Below, one piece after another: positions 6,083-13,256 of a stretch of 21,123 nucleotides of DNA. Under the pieces are notes generated by a model that saw only the letters and a list, made by a program, of their open reading frames with translations, did no database searches and was not told the DNA's origin. The position numbers were made by a program, and so were the translations under genes. Numbering within the stretch: position 1 is the stretch's first letter; the number at the start of each line of letters is the position of its first letter. The stretch lies in the NCBI GenBank assembly GCA_964348955.1, contig CAYGEN010000009.1:1-21123 (forward strand). Direction: 5' to 3'. This DNA is from 2-01-FULL-51-21 sp964348955 (GTDB taxonomy: Bacteria; Patescibacteriota; Minisyncoccia; Phycocordibacterales; 2-01-FULL-51-21).

Positions 6083-6169
6083 ATGTTCTCAAACACGCTA
6101 CGGGTGCTCGGCGCCTGTTTCTTCCTGACTCTCGGTTTTATACCATGTCATGATGTGTATGATATGTGA
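6083..6169 (+). CDS. 28-aa hydrophobic micro-ORF
   Basis: ATG preceded by AAAAGGAC (6068-6075) at a good Shine-Dalgarno distance, ending in TGA. The peptide starts MFSNTLRVLGACFFLTLGFIP and ends CHDVYDM. One basic residue (Arg7) precedes a hydrophobic segment of about 14 residues, so it could be a small single-pass membrane peptide; two cysteines (12 and 22). It lies divergent from groES behind a strong promoter. No known family. The alternative is that the transcript is a non-coding RNA and the ORF is chance; promoter plus ribosome site make a peptide the better reading. Confidence 0.45.
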   Translation: MFSNTLRVLGACFFLTLGFIPCHDVYDM

Positions 6170-6186
6170 CGTGTATAGAACTCCCC

Positions 6187-6224
6187 TATAGCAATAGCAC
6201 GGCTACAGCAGTGCTATTGCTATA
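6187..6224 (+). terminator. 14-bp perfect hairpin after the 28-aa ORF
   Basis: Arms TATAGCAATAGCAC (6187-6200) and GTGCTATTGCTATA (6211-6224) around a 10-nt loop. There is no T-run on either side (CTTCAACGAC follows), so it is a weak terminator, an RNA-stabilising 3' structure, or a protein-binding palindrome. It lies 17 bp past the stop of the micro-ORF. Confidence 0.45.
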
Positions 6225-6242
6225 CTTCAACGACTAGGACTA

Positions 6243-6316
6243 GATAGTAACCTATCGACCGTATCATAACGGTATAGAGACATCCCCATCGCATCCAATG
6301 CGAAGGCGAAGATGGG
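6243..6316 (+). other. Run of small inverted repeats upstream of secG
   Basis: GATAG/CTATC at 6243-6256, ACCGT/ACGGT at 6258-6273, and a nested element in which CCCATC (6285-6290) pairs with GATGGG (6311-6316) around an inner GCAT/ATGC hairpin (6291-6301). With the 14-bp stem before them they make a dense, potentially folded stretch between the micro-ORF and the secG promoter. No tRNA or known riboswitch recognised. Confidence 0.35.
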
Positions 6317-6325
6317 ATAAACGAT

Positions 6326-6353
6326 TTGCACGATTTTTTCCTCATGCTATACT
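6326..6353 (+). promoter_or_regulatory. Promoter of secG, predicted leaderless
   Basis: TTGCAC (6326-6331), 16-bp spacer, TATACT (6348-6353) preceded by TGC (extended -10). The -10 ends 9 bp before the ATG at 6363, so transcription should begin within about 3 nt of the start codon. Confidence 0.7.
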
Positions 6354-6362
6354 GTACGGTAC

Positions 6363-6596
6363 ATGGAAGGACTAGCGGCAGTATTGCCCTACATCCAGAT
6401 TGCCCTCTCCATTCTCCTCGTGACCACGGTAATGCTTCAGCAGACCGGCTCGAGCGTTGGAGGAGCGTTTGGGGGCGATAATTTCAGTTCCGGCTTTCAT
6501 ACAAGACGCGGCGCTGAAAAGTTTTTATTTCAAGCAACTATCGTGCTTGCCGTGCTTTTTGTGGCATCCGCATTTCTTGCGCTCATTATTCATTAA
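6363..6596 (+). CDS. secG: Preprotein translocase subunit SecG
   Basis: 77 aa, the usual size. SecG is the small auxiliary subunit of the SecYEG channel in the cytoplasmic membrane. Two TM segments (about 8-24 and 54-76) flank the conserved loop QQTGSSVGGAFGGDN (26-40) and the short polar stretch FHTRRGAEKF. It has no Shine-Dalgarno and appears leaderless. It heads a run of plus-strand genes (binding protein, RNase J) that may be partly co-transcribed. Confidence 0.93.
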   Translation: MEGLAAVLPYIQIALSILLVTTVMLQQTGSSVGGAFGGDNFSSGFHTRRGAEKFLFQATIVLAVLFVASAFLALIIH

Positions 6597-6617
6597 TATC
6601 TACACATGAACGCTCGA

Positions 6618-6639
6618 CACACAGGGCATTCCCTGTGTG
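6618..6639 (+). terminator. Weak hairpin after secG
   Basis: 9-bp stem CACACAGGG/CCCTGTGTG with loop CATT, 22 bp after the secG stop, followed by CGCTATCATTTC and not a T-run. It may be an attenuator or an inefficient terminator. The stretch 6640-6735 contains only a small GGTGC/GCACC hairpin at 6696-6709 and no gene that I can support. Confidence 0.45.
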
Positions 6640-6735
6640 CGCTATCATTTCACTCTGTCGGTATCTATTCCGTTTCAGCGTGCGCATGGTACTTCGGTGC
6701 GAGCGCACCAGAACCGCAAAACAGGGTCTTCTTGT

Positions 6736-8544
6736 ATGATTTCATTGGTACGATACGCATTATGGGCGATTAGTCGGATACGGGCGATGAGCGCGCCGCT
6801 TTTTCGCACCATTGCGCCGACCAAACTCGCCTCACTTGAGGCAATCCCGCCAACCTTTTCCCCCGCAGAAAAAGTGCTGTGGTGGTTCCTGGTGGTGTGC
6901 CTTTTTGGAAGCAGTTTTTTCGTCCTCAACAACTTGAGCGCGTACACCATGACCGAGGTGCCCGACTACGGGGGAAATCTCACCGAGGGCATTGTGGGCG
7001 CTCCCCGTTATGTAAATCCGCTCCTTGCCATTTCAGACGCCGACCGCGATATGACCGCGCTCGTGTACTCCGGGCTCATGCGTGCCACTCCCGAAGGCGC
7101 ACTTATCCCAGACCTCGCGGAGAGCTATCACGTTTCCGAAGACGGACTGGCATACACCTTCACCTTACGGCAAAATGCGTACTTCCATGATGGCGAGCCG
7201 GTTACGGCAGACGATGTCATTCTCACGGTCGTGCGTGCGCAGGACCCGGCGCTCAAGAGTCCGAAACGCCCAAACTGGGACGGCGTCAGTGTGGAGAAGA
7301 TTGATGAGAGAACGGTCCGCTTTACCTTGCGCCAGCCCTATGCGCCGTTCCTTGAAAACACGACCATAGGCATTCTTCCAAAACATCTTTGGGGCAATCT
7401 GACCACTGAAGAATTTGCGCTAAGCCCGCTCAATACCGAACCAATCGGTTCAGGCCCACTGCGCGTTTCAAGCATGAGCCGCGCAAAGAGCGGCACGCCG
7501 GAGAACTACGCGCTTGTGCCATTTACCCGCTACGCGCTCGGTACGCCCTACCTTTCACAACTCAACGTGCATTTTTACGCGAGCGAAGACGCGCTCATTG
7601 CCGCGTGGGAAGCGGGCGATATTGAGAGCGTGAGCGGCGTCTCATTCAGCCGCCTCAGCGAGCTCTTGGCACGAAACGCCCACATACTTACGGCACCGCT
7701 CCCCCGCGTGTTTGCCCTATTCATGAATCAAAATCAGGCGCCGATTTTCTCCCATAAAGAGGTGCGGGAAGCGCTTGACCGCGCACTCAATAAAGAGCAA
7801 ATCGTTGAAGAAGTGCTCGCTGGTTACGGCTCGGTGATAAAAAGTCCCATCCCCCCCGGCATTCCCGGCTACCAGAGCGTAGCCGAAGAAAAAACGGATG
7901 AGAAAACCGCGGCGGATATTCTTACCGAAGCGGGGTGGAATAAAAACTCGGAATCCGGTATCTGGGAAAAGGCGTCTTCAAAGAAGGGTCAGCCGCAGGA
8001 AACGCTCGCGTTCAGTCTTTCAACCTCAAACGCCCCCGAACTTAAAGCCGCGGCGGAACTCGTACAAAAGCAGTTGAGGGCGTTTGGGGCAAATGTGGAT
8101 TTGAAAATTTTTGAAACGAGCGATTTGAATCAAAACGCCATTCGGCCGCGCAAGTATGATGCGCTTCTCTTTGGAGAAATCGTCGGCCGTGACCTGGACT
8201 TTTTCGCCTTCTGGCACTCATCCCAACGGAACGACCCGGGATTGAATGTTGCGCTCTACACCAACTCGGACGCCGACAAGCTCTTGGAAAGCGGGCGCGC
8301 CACTGCCGACCTTAAGAAACGCCTTGAAACGTACCGTGCGTTTGAGAAAAAAGTGGCGGACGATGTCGGCGCAATCTTTCTGTACACACCGGATTTTATT
8401 TACATCATTCCACCCCGTTTCAAGAGGGTGAAGCTTGGGCTGGTCACCACGCCAAGCGAGCGATTTGCAAACGTATATGAATGGCATGTTGAGACGAATC
8501 GAGTATGGAACGTGCTGGTGCCGATAAATACCAATGCGCAATAA
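6736..8544 (+). CDS. Family-5 extracellular solute-binding protein (peptide ABC transporter type)
   Basis: 602 aa from the ATG at 6736; an in-frame start at 6637 would add 33 unlikely residues, and an ATG at 6787 is also possible. A cytoplasmic N-terminus of about 46 residues is followed by one TM segment (about 47-67), then GGNLTEGIVGAPRYVNPLLA and the SBP_bac_5 core: YSGLMRATPEGALIPDLAESY, YTFTLRQNAYFHDGEPVTADDV, and later ALDRALNKEQIVEEVL. The family binds oligopeptides, nickel or other solutes for ABC importers. No permease or ATPase gene is adjacent, and the anchor is a TM helix, not a lipobox cysteine. Substrate unknown. RNase J follows by 14 bp, suggesting co-transcription. Confidence 0.9.
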   Translation: MISLVRYALWAISRIRAMSAPLFRTIAPTKLASLEAIPPTFSPAEKVLWWFLVVCLFGSSFFVLNNLSAYTMTEVPDYGGNLTEGIVGAPRYVNPLLAISDADRDMTALVYSGLMRATPEGALIPDLAESYHVSEDGLAYTFTLRQNAYFHDGEPVTADDVILTVVRAQDPALKSPKRPNWDGVSVEKIDERTVRFTLRQPYAPFLENTTIGILPKHLWGNLTTEEFALSPLNTEPIGSGPLRVSSMSRAKSGTPENYALVPFTRYALGTPYLSQLNVHFYASEDALIAAWEAGDIESVSGVSFSRLSELLARNAHILTAPLPRVFALFMNQNQAPIFSHKEVREALDRALNKEQIVEEVLAGYGSVIKSPIPPGIPGYQSVAEEKTDEKTAADILTEAGWNKNSESGIWEKASSKKGQPQETLAFSLSTSNAPELKAAAELVQKQLRAFGANVDLKIFETSDLNQNAIRPRKYDALLFGEIVGRDLDFFAFWHSSQRNDPGLNVALYTNSDADKLLESGRATADLKKRLETYRAFEKKVADDVGAIFLYTPDFIYIIPPRFKRVKLGLVTTPSERFANVYEWHVETNRVWNVLVPINTNAQ

Positions 8545-8558
8545 CAAAAAATACTATA

Positions 8559-10433
8559 ATGGAAAACGCTCAAAATAGAGACGGTAGGCACGCAGGGAAT
8601 CCACGCGGCGAAGATAACCGCGGCGCCTCTCCACACAAAAGACGCGTGGGACACCCCGCGCGCGGCATGCGCCGCGGCAACAATCGAAACACGGCTGGCT
8701 ATCGTCATGTCGTTTCCCAGAACACAAACGGGAAACAAGACGACATTCTGACGCCAATTGCGGAGGGTACCATCCGCATCATTCCGCTCGGCGGGGTGGA
8801 GGAAATTGGTCGCAATATGACGCTCATTGAATACGGCGACGATATTGTCGTCATTGATTGCGGGTTTCAGTTCCGCGAAGAAACCACGCCGGGCATTGAC
8901 TACATTCTTCCTAATACCAAATACCTCGAGGAACGTCGCGGAAAAATCCGCGCGATGGTTATCACCCACGGACACCTTGACCACATCGGCGGCATCCCCT
9001 ACCTCATAGACACCATTGGGAATCCGCCGCTGTATACGAGACGACTTACCATGATGATGATTAAAAAACGCCAGGAGGAATTTCCGCACCTGCCGCGGCT
9101 TGATATGCGCGAGGTTGAAAAGGACGATGCCATCAAAGTCGGTTCGCTCACCCTGCGTTTTTTCGCGGTTACGCATACCATTCCGGACGCCATGGGTGTC
9201 ATCATTGAAACGCCGCACGGCTCCATCGTCCACACGGGCGACCTCAAGCTTGAGCATGAAAACGACATACCGGTGCCGCGGGAAGTGGAAGAATTTAAAA
9301 AGTTTGAAAAAGAAAAAGTGCTCCTCCTTATGGCGGACTCTACGAATGTGGAGCGACCGGGTTTCTCCACCCCGGAGCGGGTCGTATTTGAGACCATTGA
9401 GCAGTTCGTCAAAGACGCCGAAGGCCGCATTATCATAGGCACGTTCTCTTCCCAGCTGGAGCGCATCTGCAAAATCGTTGAAATAGCCGAAAAATATAAA
9501 AAGAAAGTTGTCGTGGAGGGACGGAGTATGAAGGTCAATATTGAAATCGTCAAAGAGCTCAACATTCTCAATGCAAAGAAAGAAACGTTTATCTCTGCCG
9601 AAGAAATGGAGCAGTATCCGCCAAGTCACATCATGGTTCTTGCGACCGGCGCGCAGGGAGACGAGTTTGCCGCGCTCATGCGCATGGCCAATAAAGCGCA
9701 CAAGCAGGTAAAAATCCAAAAGTCGGATACGGTCATTCTTTCGTCCTCGGTAATCCCGGGTAATGAGCGCTCCGTGCAAAAACTCAAAGACAATCTTTCG
9801 CGACAAGGCGCGCGCATCATTCACTACCAAGTGAGCGATGTGCACTCAAGCGGACACGCCAACCGCGATGAGACTGCATGGATTCATTCCCACATCAAGC
9901 CCCGATTTTTTATTCCCGTGCACGGATACCACTATATGTTGCGCGTTCATGCGGACATTGCGCTCTCGCTTGGCATGCCGGAGAAAAATATCGTCATTCC
10001 CGACAACGGCTCCATTATTGAAATAAGCGAGAAAGGAGAAAAAATCACGCACCTCAAGGAACGCGCGCCCTCAAACATCCGCATGGTGGACGGCTTTTCC
10101 ATCGGCGACATCCAGGAGGTAGTCATTCGCGACCGCAAACTGCTTGCGGGGGACGGCATGTTCGTCATCATCGCGACCATCAACTTGAAAACTGGAAAAT
10201 TGCGCAAATCGCCGGACATTATTTCGCGCGGTTTCGTGTACCTGCGCGAGTCGCAGGACCTCCTTCAGCAAACGCGGCTCATTATAAAAAAGAATGTGGA
10301 ACAATCAACCGCCGGTATGAATCCTATCAATTTTGACTACATTAAAGGCGGGCTGGTGGACACCGTTGAAGCATTTCTCTTTGAGAAAACCAACAAACGC
10401 CCGCTGGTCATTCCGGTGCTCCTTGGCGTTTAG
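8559..10433 (+). CDS. rnj: Ribonuclease J
   Basis: 624 aa. RNase J is a metallo-beta-lactamase/beta-CASP nuclease with 5'-exo and endo activity in RNA decay and rRNA maturation. The zinc motif THGHLDH is at 136-142, followed by HTGDLKLEH and, in the beta-CASP part, GTFSSQLERI and SDVHSSGHAN; FIPVHGYHYML is the late histidine motif. Residues 1-65 form a basic, Gly/Arg/Asn-rich, probably disordered leader (RGMRRGNNRN), so the protein is longer than the usual ~555 aa. The ATG at 8559 is preferred over one at 8505 that would overlap the preceding gene. The 3' end overlaps mutY by 26 bp in convergent orientation. Confidence 0.95.
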   Translation: MENAQNRDGRHAGNPRGEDNRGASPHKRRVGHPARGMRRGNNRNTAGYRHVVSQNTNGKQDDILTPIAEGTIRIIPLGGVEEIGRNMTLIEYGDDIVVIDCGFQFREETTPGIDYILPNTKYLEERRGKIRAMVITHGHLDHIGGIPYLIDTIGNPPLYTRRLTMMMIKKRQEEFPHLPRLDMREVEKDDAIKVGSLTLRFFAVTHTIPDAMGVIIETPHGSIVHTGDLKLEHENDIPVPREVEEFKKFEKEKVLLLMADSTNVERPGFSTPERVVFETIEQFVKDAEGRIIIGTFSSQLERICKIVEIAEKYKKKVVVEGRSMKVNIEIVKELNILNAKKETFISAEEMEQYPPSHIMVLATGAQGDEFAALMRMANKAHKQVKIQKSDTVILSSSVIPGNERSVQKLKDNLSRQGARIIHYQVSDVHSSGHANRDETAWIHSHIKPRFFIPVHGYHYMLRVHADIALSLGMPEKNIVIPDNGSIIEISEKGEKITHLKERAPSNIRMVDGFSIGDIQEVVIRDRKLLAGDGMFVIIATINLKTGKLRKSPDIISRGFVYLRESQDLLQQTRLIIKKNVEQSTAGMNPINFDYIKGGLVDTVEAFLFEKTNKRPLVIPVLLGV

Positions 10434-11232
10434 AATAATCTTGCAATAGCCCTTCGCGCGCCAATGAATCGGCCGCCGCGGCAACCTGCCGCGGCGGCTT
10501 TCTCATTTCCTTTGCAATTTTTTTAATATCAATCACTCCCCGCTCGAGCGACTCTTTTAAAATCCGTCCGCGCAATTGCCGCGTAGAGCCTTCAAATTTT
10601 GACTGCTTGGCGTAGTGCTTGCTTTTAGCGTTTAGCCGAATGCCGTTTTCTTTCAAATGTGCGCCGTAGTCCATGAGCGCCGAGTACCATTTTCTCGGAT
10701 TTTTCCCATCAAGTGTTTGTACGATATATCGTACAATTTCTTTGTCTGACACATTCGTTTTATTCTTAAAAAAGTGATAGAGGTATACGGTGCGGATATT
10801 CGTTTCAATCATCGCCACCTCCTTGTTGTAGGCAAACGCCAGAATCGCCCGTGCCGTGTAGGGGCCGATGCCGGGAAGATTTTCAAGTAGGGCGGCAGTG
10901 CGCGGCAATTTTCCGCCATGCGCCTCCATCGCCGTGCGGGCACATTCGTGCAAAAGTTTGCCGCGACGGTTATAGCCGAGTCCTTGCCACGCCGCGAGTG
11001 CCTCTTTCAAAGACGCGCGGGCGAGGACACTTATGGTCGGAAATCTCGCGAGGAAATTGCGATAATACGGAATGACCCTCTCCACCTGCGTCTGCTGTAG
11101 CATTATTTCAGAAACAAGAATCCGATATGGATTGCGCGTTTTGCGCCACGGCAACTGCCGAGCGTGTTTTCGATAGTGGGCATACACGAGGCGGCGAAAT
11201 GCGTGCACCTCATGCGGGTTAGGGAGTGCCAT
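10408..11232 (-). CDS. mutY: MutY-like adenine glycosylase lacking the Fe-S cluster
   Basis: 274 aa against about 350 for MutY. MutY removes adenine mispaired with 8-oxoguanine. The HhH-GPD domain is clear: PWRKTRNPYRILVSEIMLQQTQV with Glu42 at the catalytic Glu position, and the helix-hairpin-helix LPGIGPYTAR at 119-128. The position of the catalytic Asp (LDGNV in E. coli MutY) reads MIETNIRTV, so Glu143 replaces Asp. The four cysteines of the 4Fe-4S loop are absent; Cys97 is the only cysteine. The C-terminal NUDIX-like domain is missing; a short winged-helix-like tail (about 225-268) is in its place. Last gene of the minus-strand cluster, 5 bp after the Gmad2 gene. Confidence 0.88.
   Translation of the reverse strand: MALPNPHEVHAFRRLVYAHYRKHARQLPWRKTRNPYRILVSEIMLQQTQVERVIPYYRNFLARFPTISVLARASLKEALAAWQGLGYNRRGKLLHECARTAMEAHGGKLPRTAALLENLPGIGPYTARAILAFAYNKEVAMIETNIRTVYLYHFFKNKTNVSDKEIVRYIVQTLDGKNPRKWYSALMDYGAHLKENGIRLNAKSKHYAKQSKFEGSTRQLRGRILKESLERGVIDIKKIAKEMRKPPRQVAAAADSLAREGLLQDYSKRQGAPE
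10472..10498 (+). terminator. RNase J terminator embedded in the mutY coding region
   Basis: 12-bp perfect GC stem GCCGCCGCGGCA/TGCCGCGGCGGC with a 3-nt loop, followed on the plus strand by TTTCTCATTTCCTTT. It starts 39 bp past the RNase J stop but lies within mutY, where it encodes the PPRQVAAAAD segment. Confidence 0.55.
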
Positions 11233-11237
11233 ACGAA

Positions 11238-11744
11238 CTACCTATTCTCATCAATCGGTCGCCGCAAGCGAACTGGCACATACACCGACGCATCATATTC
11301 CTGCAATCCCGAAGGATTATCCTTTTTAAGAAGAAGTACGCCGAGTGAGGTGGTCGGTTTACTGAACTCAATCGTCCCGCTAAAGGGCACGAAATCGGCG
11401 GTCATCCATTCACTCTTTGCCTGCATAATTCCCGTGCCGAGCACCGCGCCATCGGCATCCACAATCTGCGCGGGAAACGAGGCTTCAAAAAACCATGTCC
11501 CCCGCGCCTCGCCTTCCACCAATAGCGGACTCGCCACCAAGGTATTTGGCTGAGGCGAGACAACACGAACCATTTCAGCCTGCGGCGCTATAACCATCGG
11601 GGTCGTGGTGAGCACCTCTGCAAAACTTGGACTTTTAAGAATCGGCCGCACAAGAGACGAGATGAAGGAAGCGACCGTCGGCGCCACTTTGAGCGCCAAG
11701 AAAAGCGCGATTATCAGGATGAAAAGCGGGGCAAGTTTTTTCAT
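11238..11744 (-). CDS. Membrane-anchored Gmad2 immunoglobulin-like domain protein
   Basis: 168 aa. An N-terminal TM segment (about 5-22) is followed by a low-complexity linker and a Gmad2-type beta-sandwich from about residue 58: VRVVSPQPNTLVASPLLVEGEARGTWFFE..., ending FSKPTTSLGVLLLKKDNPSG and a final strand VYVPVRL. Gmad2 is named from Bacillus spore germination proteins; in CPR bacteria it occurs as an isolated surface-exposed domain of unknown role. Its ATG overlaps the TGA of the HAD gene by 4 bases (ATGA), so the two are translationally coupled; mutY follows 5 bp later. Confidence 0.85.
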   Translation of the reverse strand: MKKLAPLFILIIALFLALKVAPTVASFISSLVRPILKSPSFAEVLTTTPMVIAPQAEMVRVVSPQPNTLVASPLLVEGEARGTWFFEASFPAQIVDADGAVLGTGIMQAKSEWMTADFVPFSGTIEFSKPTTSLGVLLLKKDNPSGLQEYDASVYVPVRLRRPIDENR

Positions 11745-12445
11745 ACATTATTTTGCTCAGAGGATAGCGTATAAATAACATCTTTACGCTCCACAACCAC
11801 CTGCCAGCCGAGGCGCTTCGCGTGGCGATAAAGTGTGGCATTCGGATTGAAACATATCGGCTTTTCAACAATTTCCAAGAACGGAATATCGCCCTCGGTA
11901 TCGCCGACACCAATGGAGCCCTTGAGCGTCAGCCCCTCTTTTTCAATCGCGCGGCGCACAATGTTGGCTTTATTGGCAATGAGATGCTCGTCAATTATTT
12001 TGCCCGTAAAGCAATCCGAAGGCCCGAGCTCGTAGAGACGTCCATAGACCTTGCTGAAGCCGAGCCCTTTGCAAAAACCATCCAGCACTGTTTTGGGGGA
12101 CTGGGAAATGGCGAGGAGAAAATATTTTTTACGTATCAATTCAGCAATGTTATCGCGCGTGTACCGATAGACATGTTTTTTCTGTTCCGCAACAACCGCT
12201 TCGGCAACACGATTGAAATCAACGTAACGTACCCCTTTCAAGTTGCGCACGAATGCCTCCACTACCGCGTCAATGTAGTGCTCGTAGCCGCCCTCGCGAT
12301 TCTGCCAGCGCCGCCGCTGTCGCTCGTATTTTTCGCGCACGCGCTCGTCAAAGATGCCTTCGTCTACCAGCCGCTCGGTGAGCTCAATGAGAAAACTGGA
12401 GCGAAATATTGTTCCGTCAACATCAAAGATGGCGACCTTGCGCAT
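11741..12445 (-). CDS. HAD-superfamily (subfamily IB) phosphatase
   Basis: 234 aa. The HAD motifs are in order: DVDGT with nucleophile Asp8 and Asp10, Ser114 in LLAISQS (motif II), Lys159 (motif III), and VGDTEGD with Asp182/Asp186 (motif IV). The helical cap between 15 and 95 is typical of SerB-like IB enzymes, so phosphoserine or another small phosphomonoester is a plausible substrate. No serine pathway gene is nearby, so I leave the symbol empty. It lies 56 bp after nth, with a possible leaderless promoter of its own, and is coupled by a 4-bp overlap to the next gene. Confidence 0.88.
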   Translation of the reverse strand: MRKVAIFDVDGTIFRSSFLIELTERLVDEGIFDERVREKYERQRRRWQNREGGYEHYIDAVVEAFVRNLKGVRYVDFNRVAEAVVAEQKKHVYRYTRDNIAELIRKKYFLLAISQSPKTVLDGFCKGLGFSKVYGRLYELGPSDCFTGKIIDEHLIANKANIVRRAIEKEGLTLKGSIGVGDTEGDIPFLEIVEKPICFNPNATLYRHAKRLGWQVVVERKDVIYTLSSEQNNV

Positions 12446-12453
12446 ACTAAAAT

Positions 12454-12462
12454 AGTATCACA
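12454..12462 (-). promoter_or_regulatory. Possible leaderless promoter of the HAD gene
   Basis: The minus strand reads TGTGATACT. GATACT (12459-12454) as -10 with a TGn extension ends 8 bp before the ATG, giving a start at about 12447. The -35 is weak (TTCTCC). Confidence 0.4.
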
Positions 12463-12501
12463 AAGGCCGCGCGAGCGGAGAAGCGCGTGGGTGCCGTTTC
12501 G

Positions 12502-13185
12502 CTAGTGTGATTTTGGCCATCTAAGGGCAGCGGGCGGATAGAGCTTGGTGAGCGGATGGTCGCGGCACTCATGCCGAAGCGCGGGGCATACCTCGCGACC
12601 ATAGTGAATAAGGCGGTGCGTAAACATTCCCCACTCCTTTCTTGGAAGAATCTGCATGAGGTCGCGTTCAATGCGCGTCGGGTCAAGGTAATCGGAGAGT
12701 GCAAAACGAGTAACGAACCGACGCACGTGCGTGTCAACCGCAATACCCAAAACGATGCCGTGCCATTCCTTGAGAACCACATTTGCCGTTTTGCGCGCCA
12801 CGCCTGGAATGGCAAGCATCTCCTCCATGGTCTTCGGCACGAGACCATTATATTTCTCCTCCATCATACGCGCGGCCGCAAGAATGTTTTTCGTCTTGTT
12901 GCGGTAAAACCCCGTTTGTCTGATGTCCTCTTCAAACGCGCGGATACCCCGCTCACTTTGAGATGCGCGCACATAATCATTGAGCGTCTTGTACTTCTTG
13001 AAAAGCTTTTCGGTCACCTTGTTAACCATAATGTCCGTGCACTGCGCGGAAAGTTCAACCGCCACGAGAAGCTCCCAGTCAGTTTTGTAGTGAAGCGCAA
13101 TTTTCGCATCCGGAAACAATCGCTTGAGCGACGCCGCCATTTTTCGCGCGAGTATTTTCCGCTCATTAAGCTTAACGCCATCCAT
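12502..13185 (-). CDS. nth: Endonuclease III with a degenerate Fe-S site
   Basis: 227 aa. Nth is a bifunctional glycosylase/AP lyase for oxidised pyrimidines. The HhH motif IPGVARKTANVVL carries the catalytic Lys132, and AVDTHVRRF carries Asp151, so the active site is intact; the usual GVGRK is GVARK. The C-terminal cluster motif should read C-x6-C-x2-C-x5-C. Here Cys200 and Cys207 are present, but the third position is His210 and the fourth is Tyr216 (CRDHPLTKLYP). The ATG at 13185 is preferred over an upstream alternative because a -10 box lies 8 bp before it. First gene of a repair-rich minus-strand cluster. Confidence 0.92.
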   Translation of the reverse strand: MDGVKLNERKILARKMAASLKRLFPDAKIALHYKTDWELLVAVELSAQCTDIMVNKVTEKLFKKYKTLNDYVRASQSERGIRAFEEDIRQTGFYRNKTKNILAAARMMEEKYNGLVPKTMEEMLAIPGVARKTANVVLKEWHGIVLGIAVDTHVRRFVTRFALSDYLDPTRIERDLMQILPRKEWGMFTHRLIHYGREVCPALRHECRDHPLTKLYPPAALRWPKSH

Positions 13186-13193
13186 AGTTGCAA

Positions 13194-13202
13194 ATTGTAG
13201 CA
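13194..13202 (-). promoter_or_regulatory. Leaderless-type promoter of nth
   Basis: The minus strand reads TGCTACAAT: -10 TACAAT (13199-13194) with the TGn extension. The ATG follows 8 bp after the box, so the mRNA should start within about 4 nt of it. The -35 region overlaps the preceding terminator and is poor. Confidence 0.55.
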
Positions 13203-13211
13203 CAAGAAAAA

Positions 13212-13230
13212 CGCCCCGCGTGGTGGGGCG
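13212..13230 (-). terminator. Terminator of the zinc-finger micro-gene
   Basis: 6-bp stem CGCCCC/GGGGCG with a 7-nt loop. The minus strand continues TTTTTCTTG; the plus strand continues CTTTT. It separates the micro-gene from nth. Confidence 0.75.
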
Positions 13231-13256
13231 CTTTTAAGCAGAGTTACGCGCGCGCA

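Noticed and set aside
6640..6735. tRNA or other RNA gene between secG and the binding protein
   Set aside because: Only a small GGTGC/GCACC hairpin is visible; there is no T-loop or anticodon arm.
8552..8560. TACTATAAT box at the RNase J start codon as a promoter
   Set aside because: The -10-like TATAAT overlaps the ATG itself, which would place the transcript start inside the gene; co-transcription with the preceding gene is simpler.
8400..9845. 481-codon minus-strand open frame opposite RNase J
   Set aside because: It lies antisense to a clear RNase J and the end of the binding protein; its composition (His/Phe/Arg-rich, no motifs) is that of a shadow frame.
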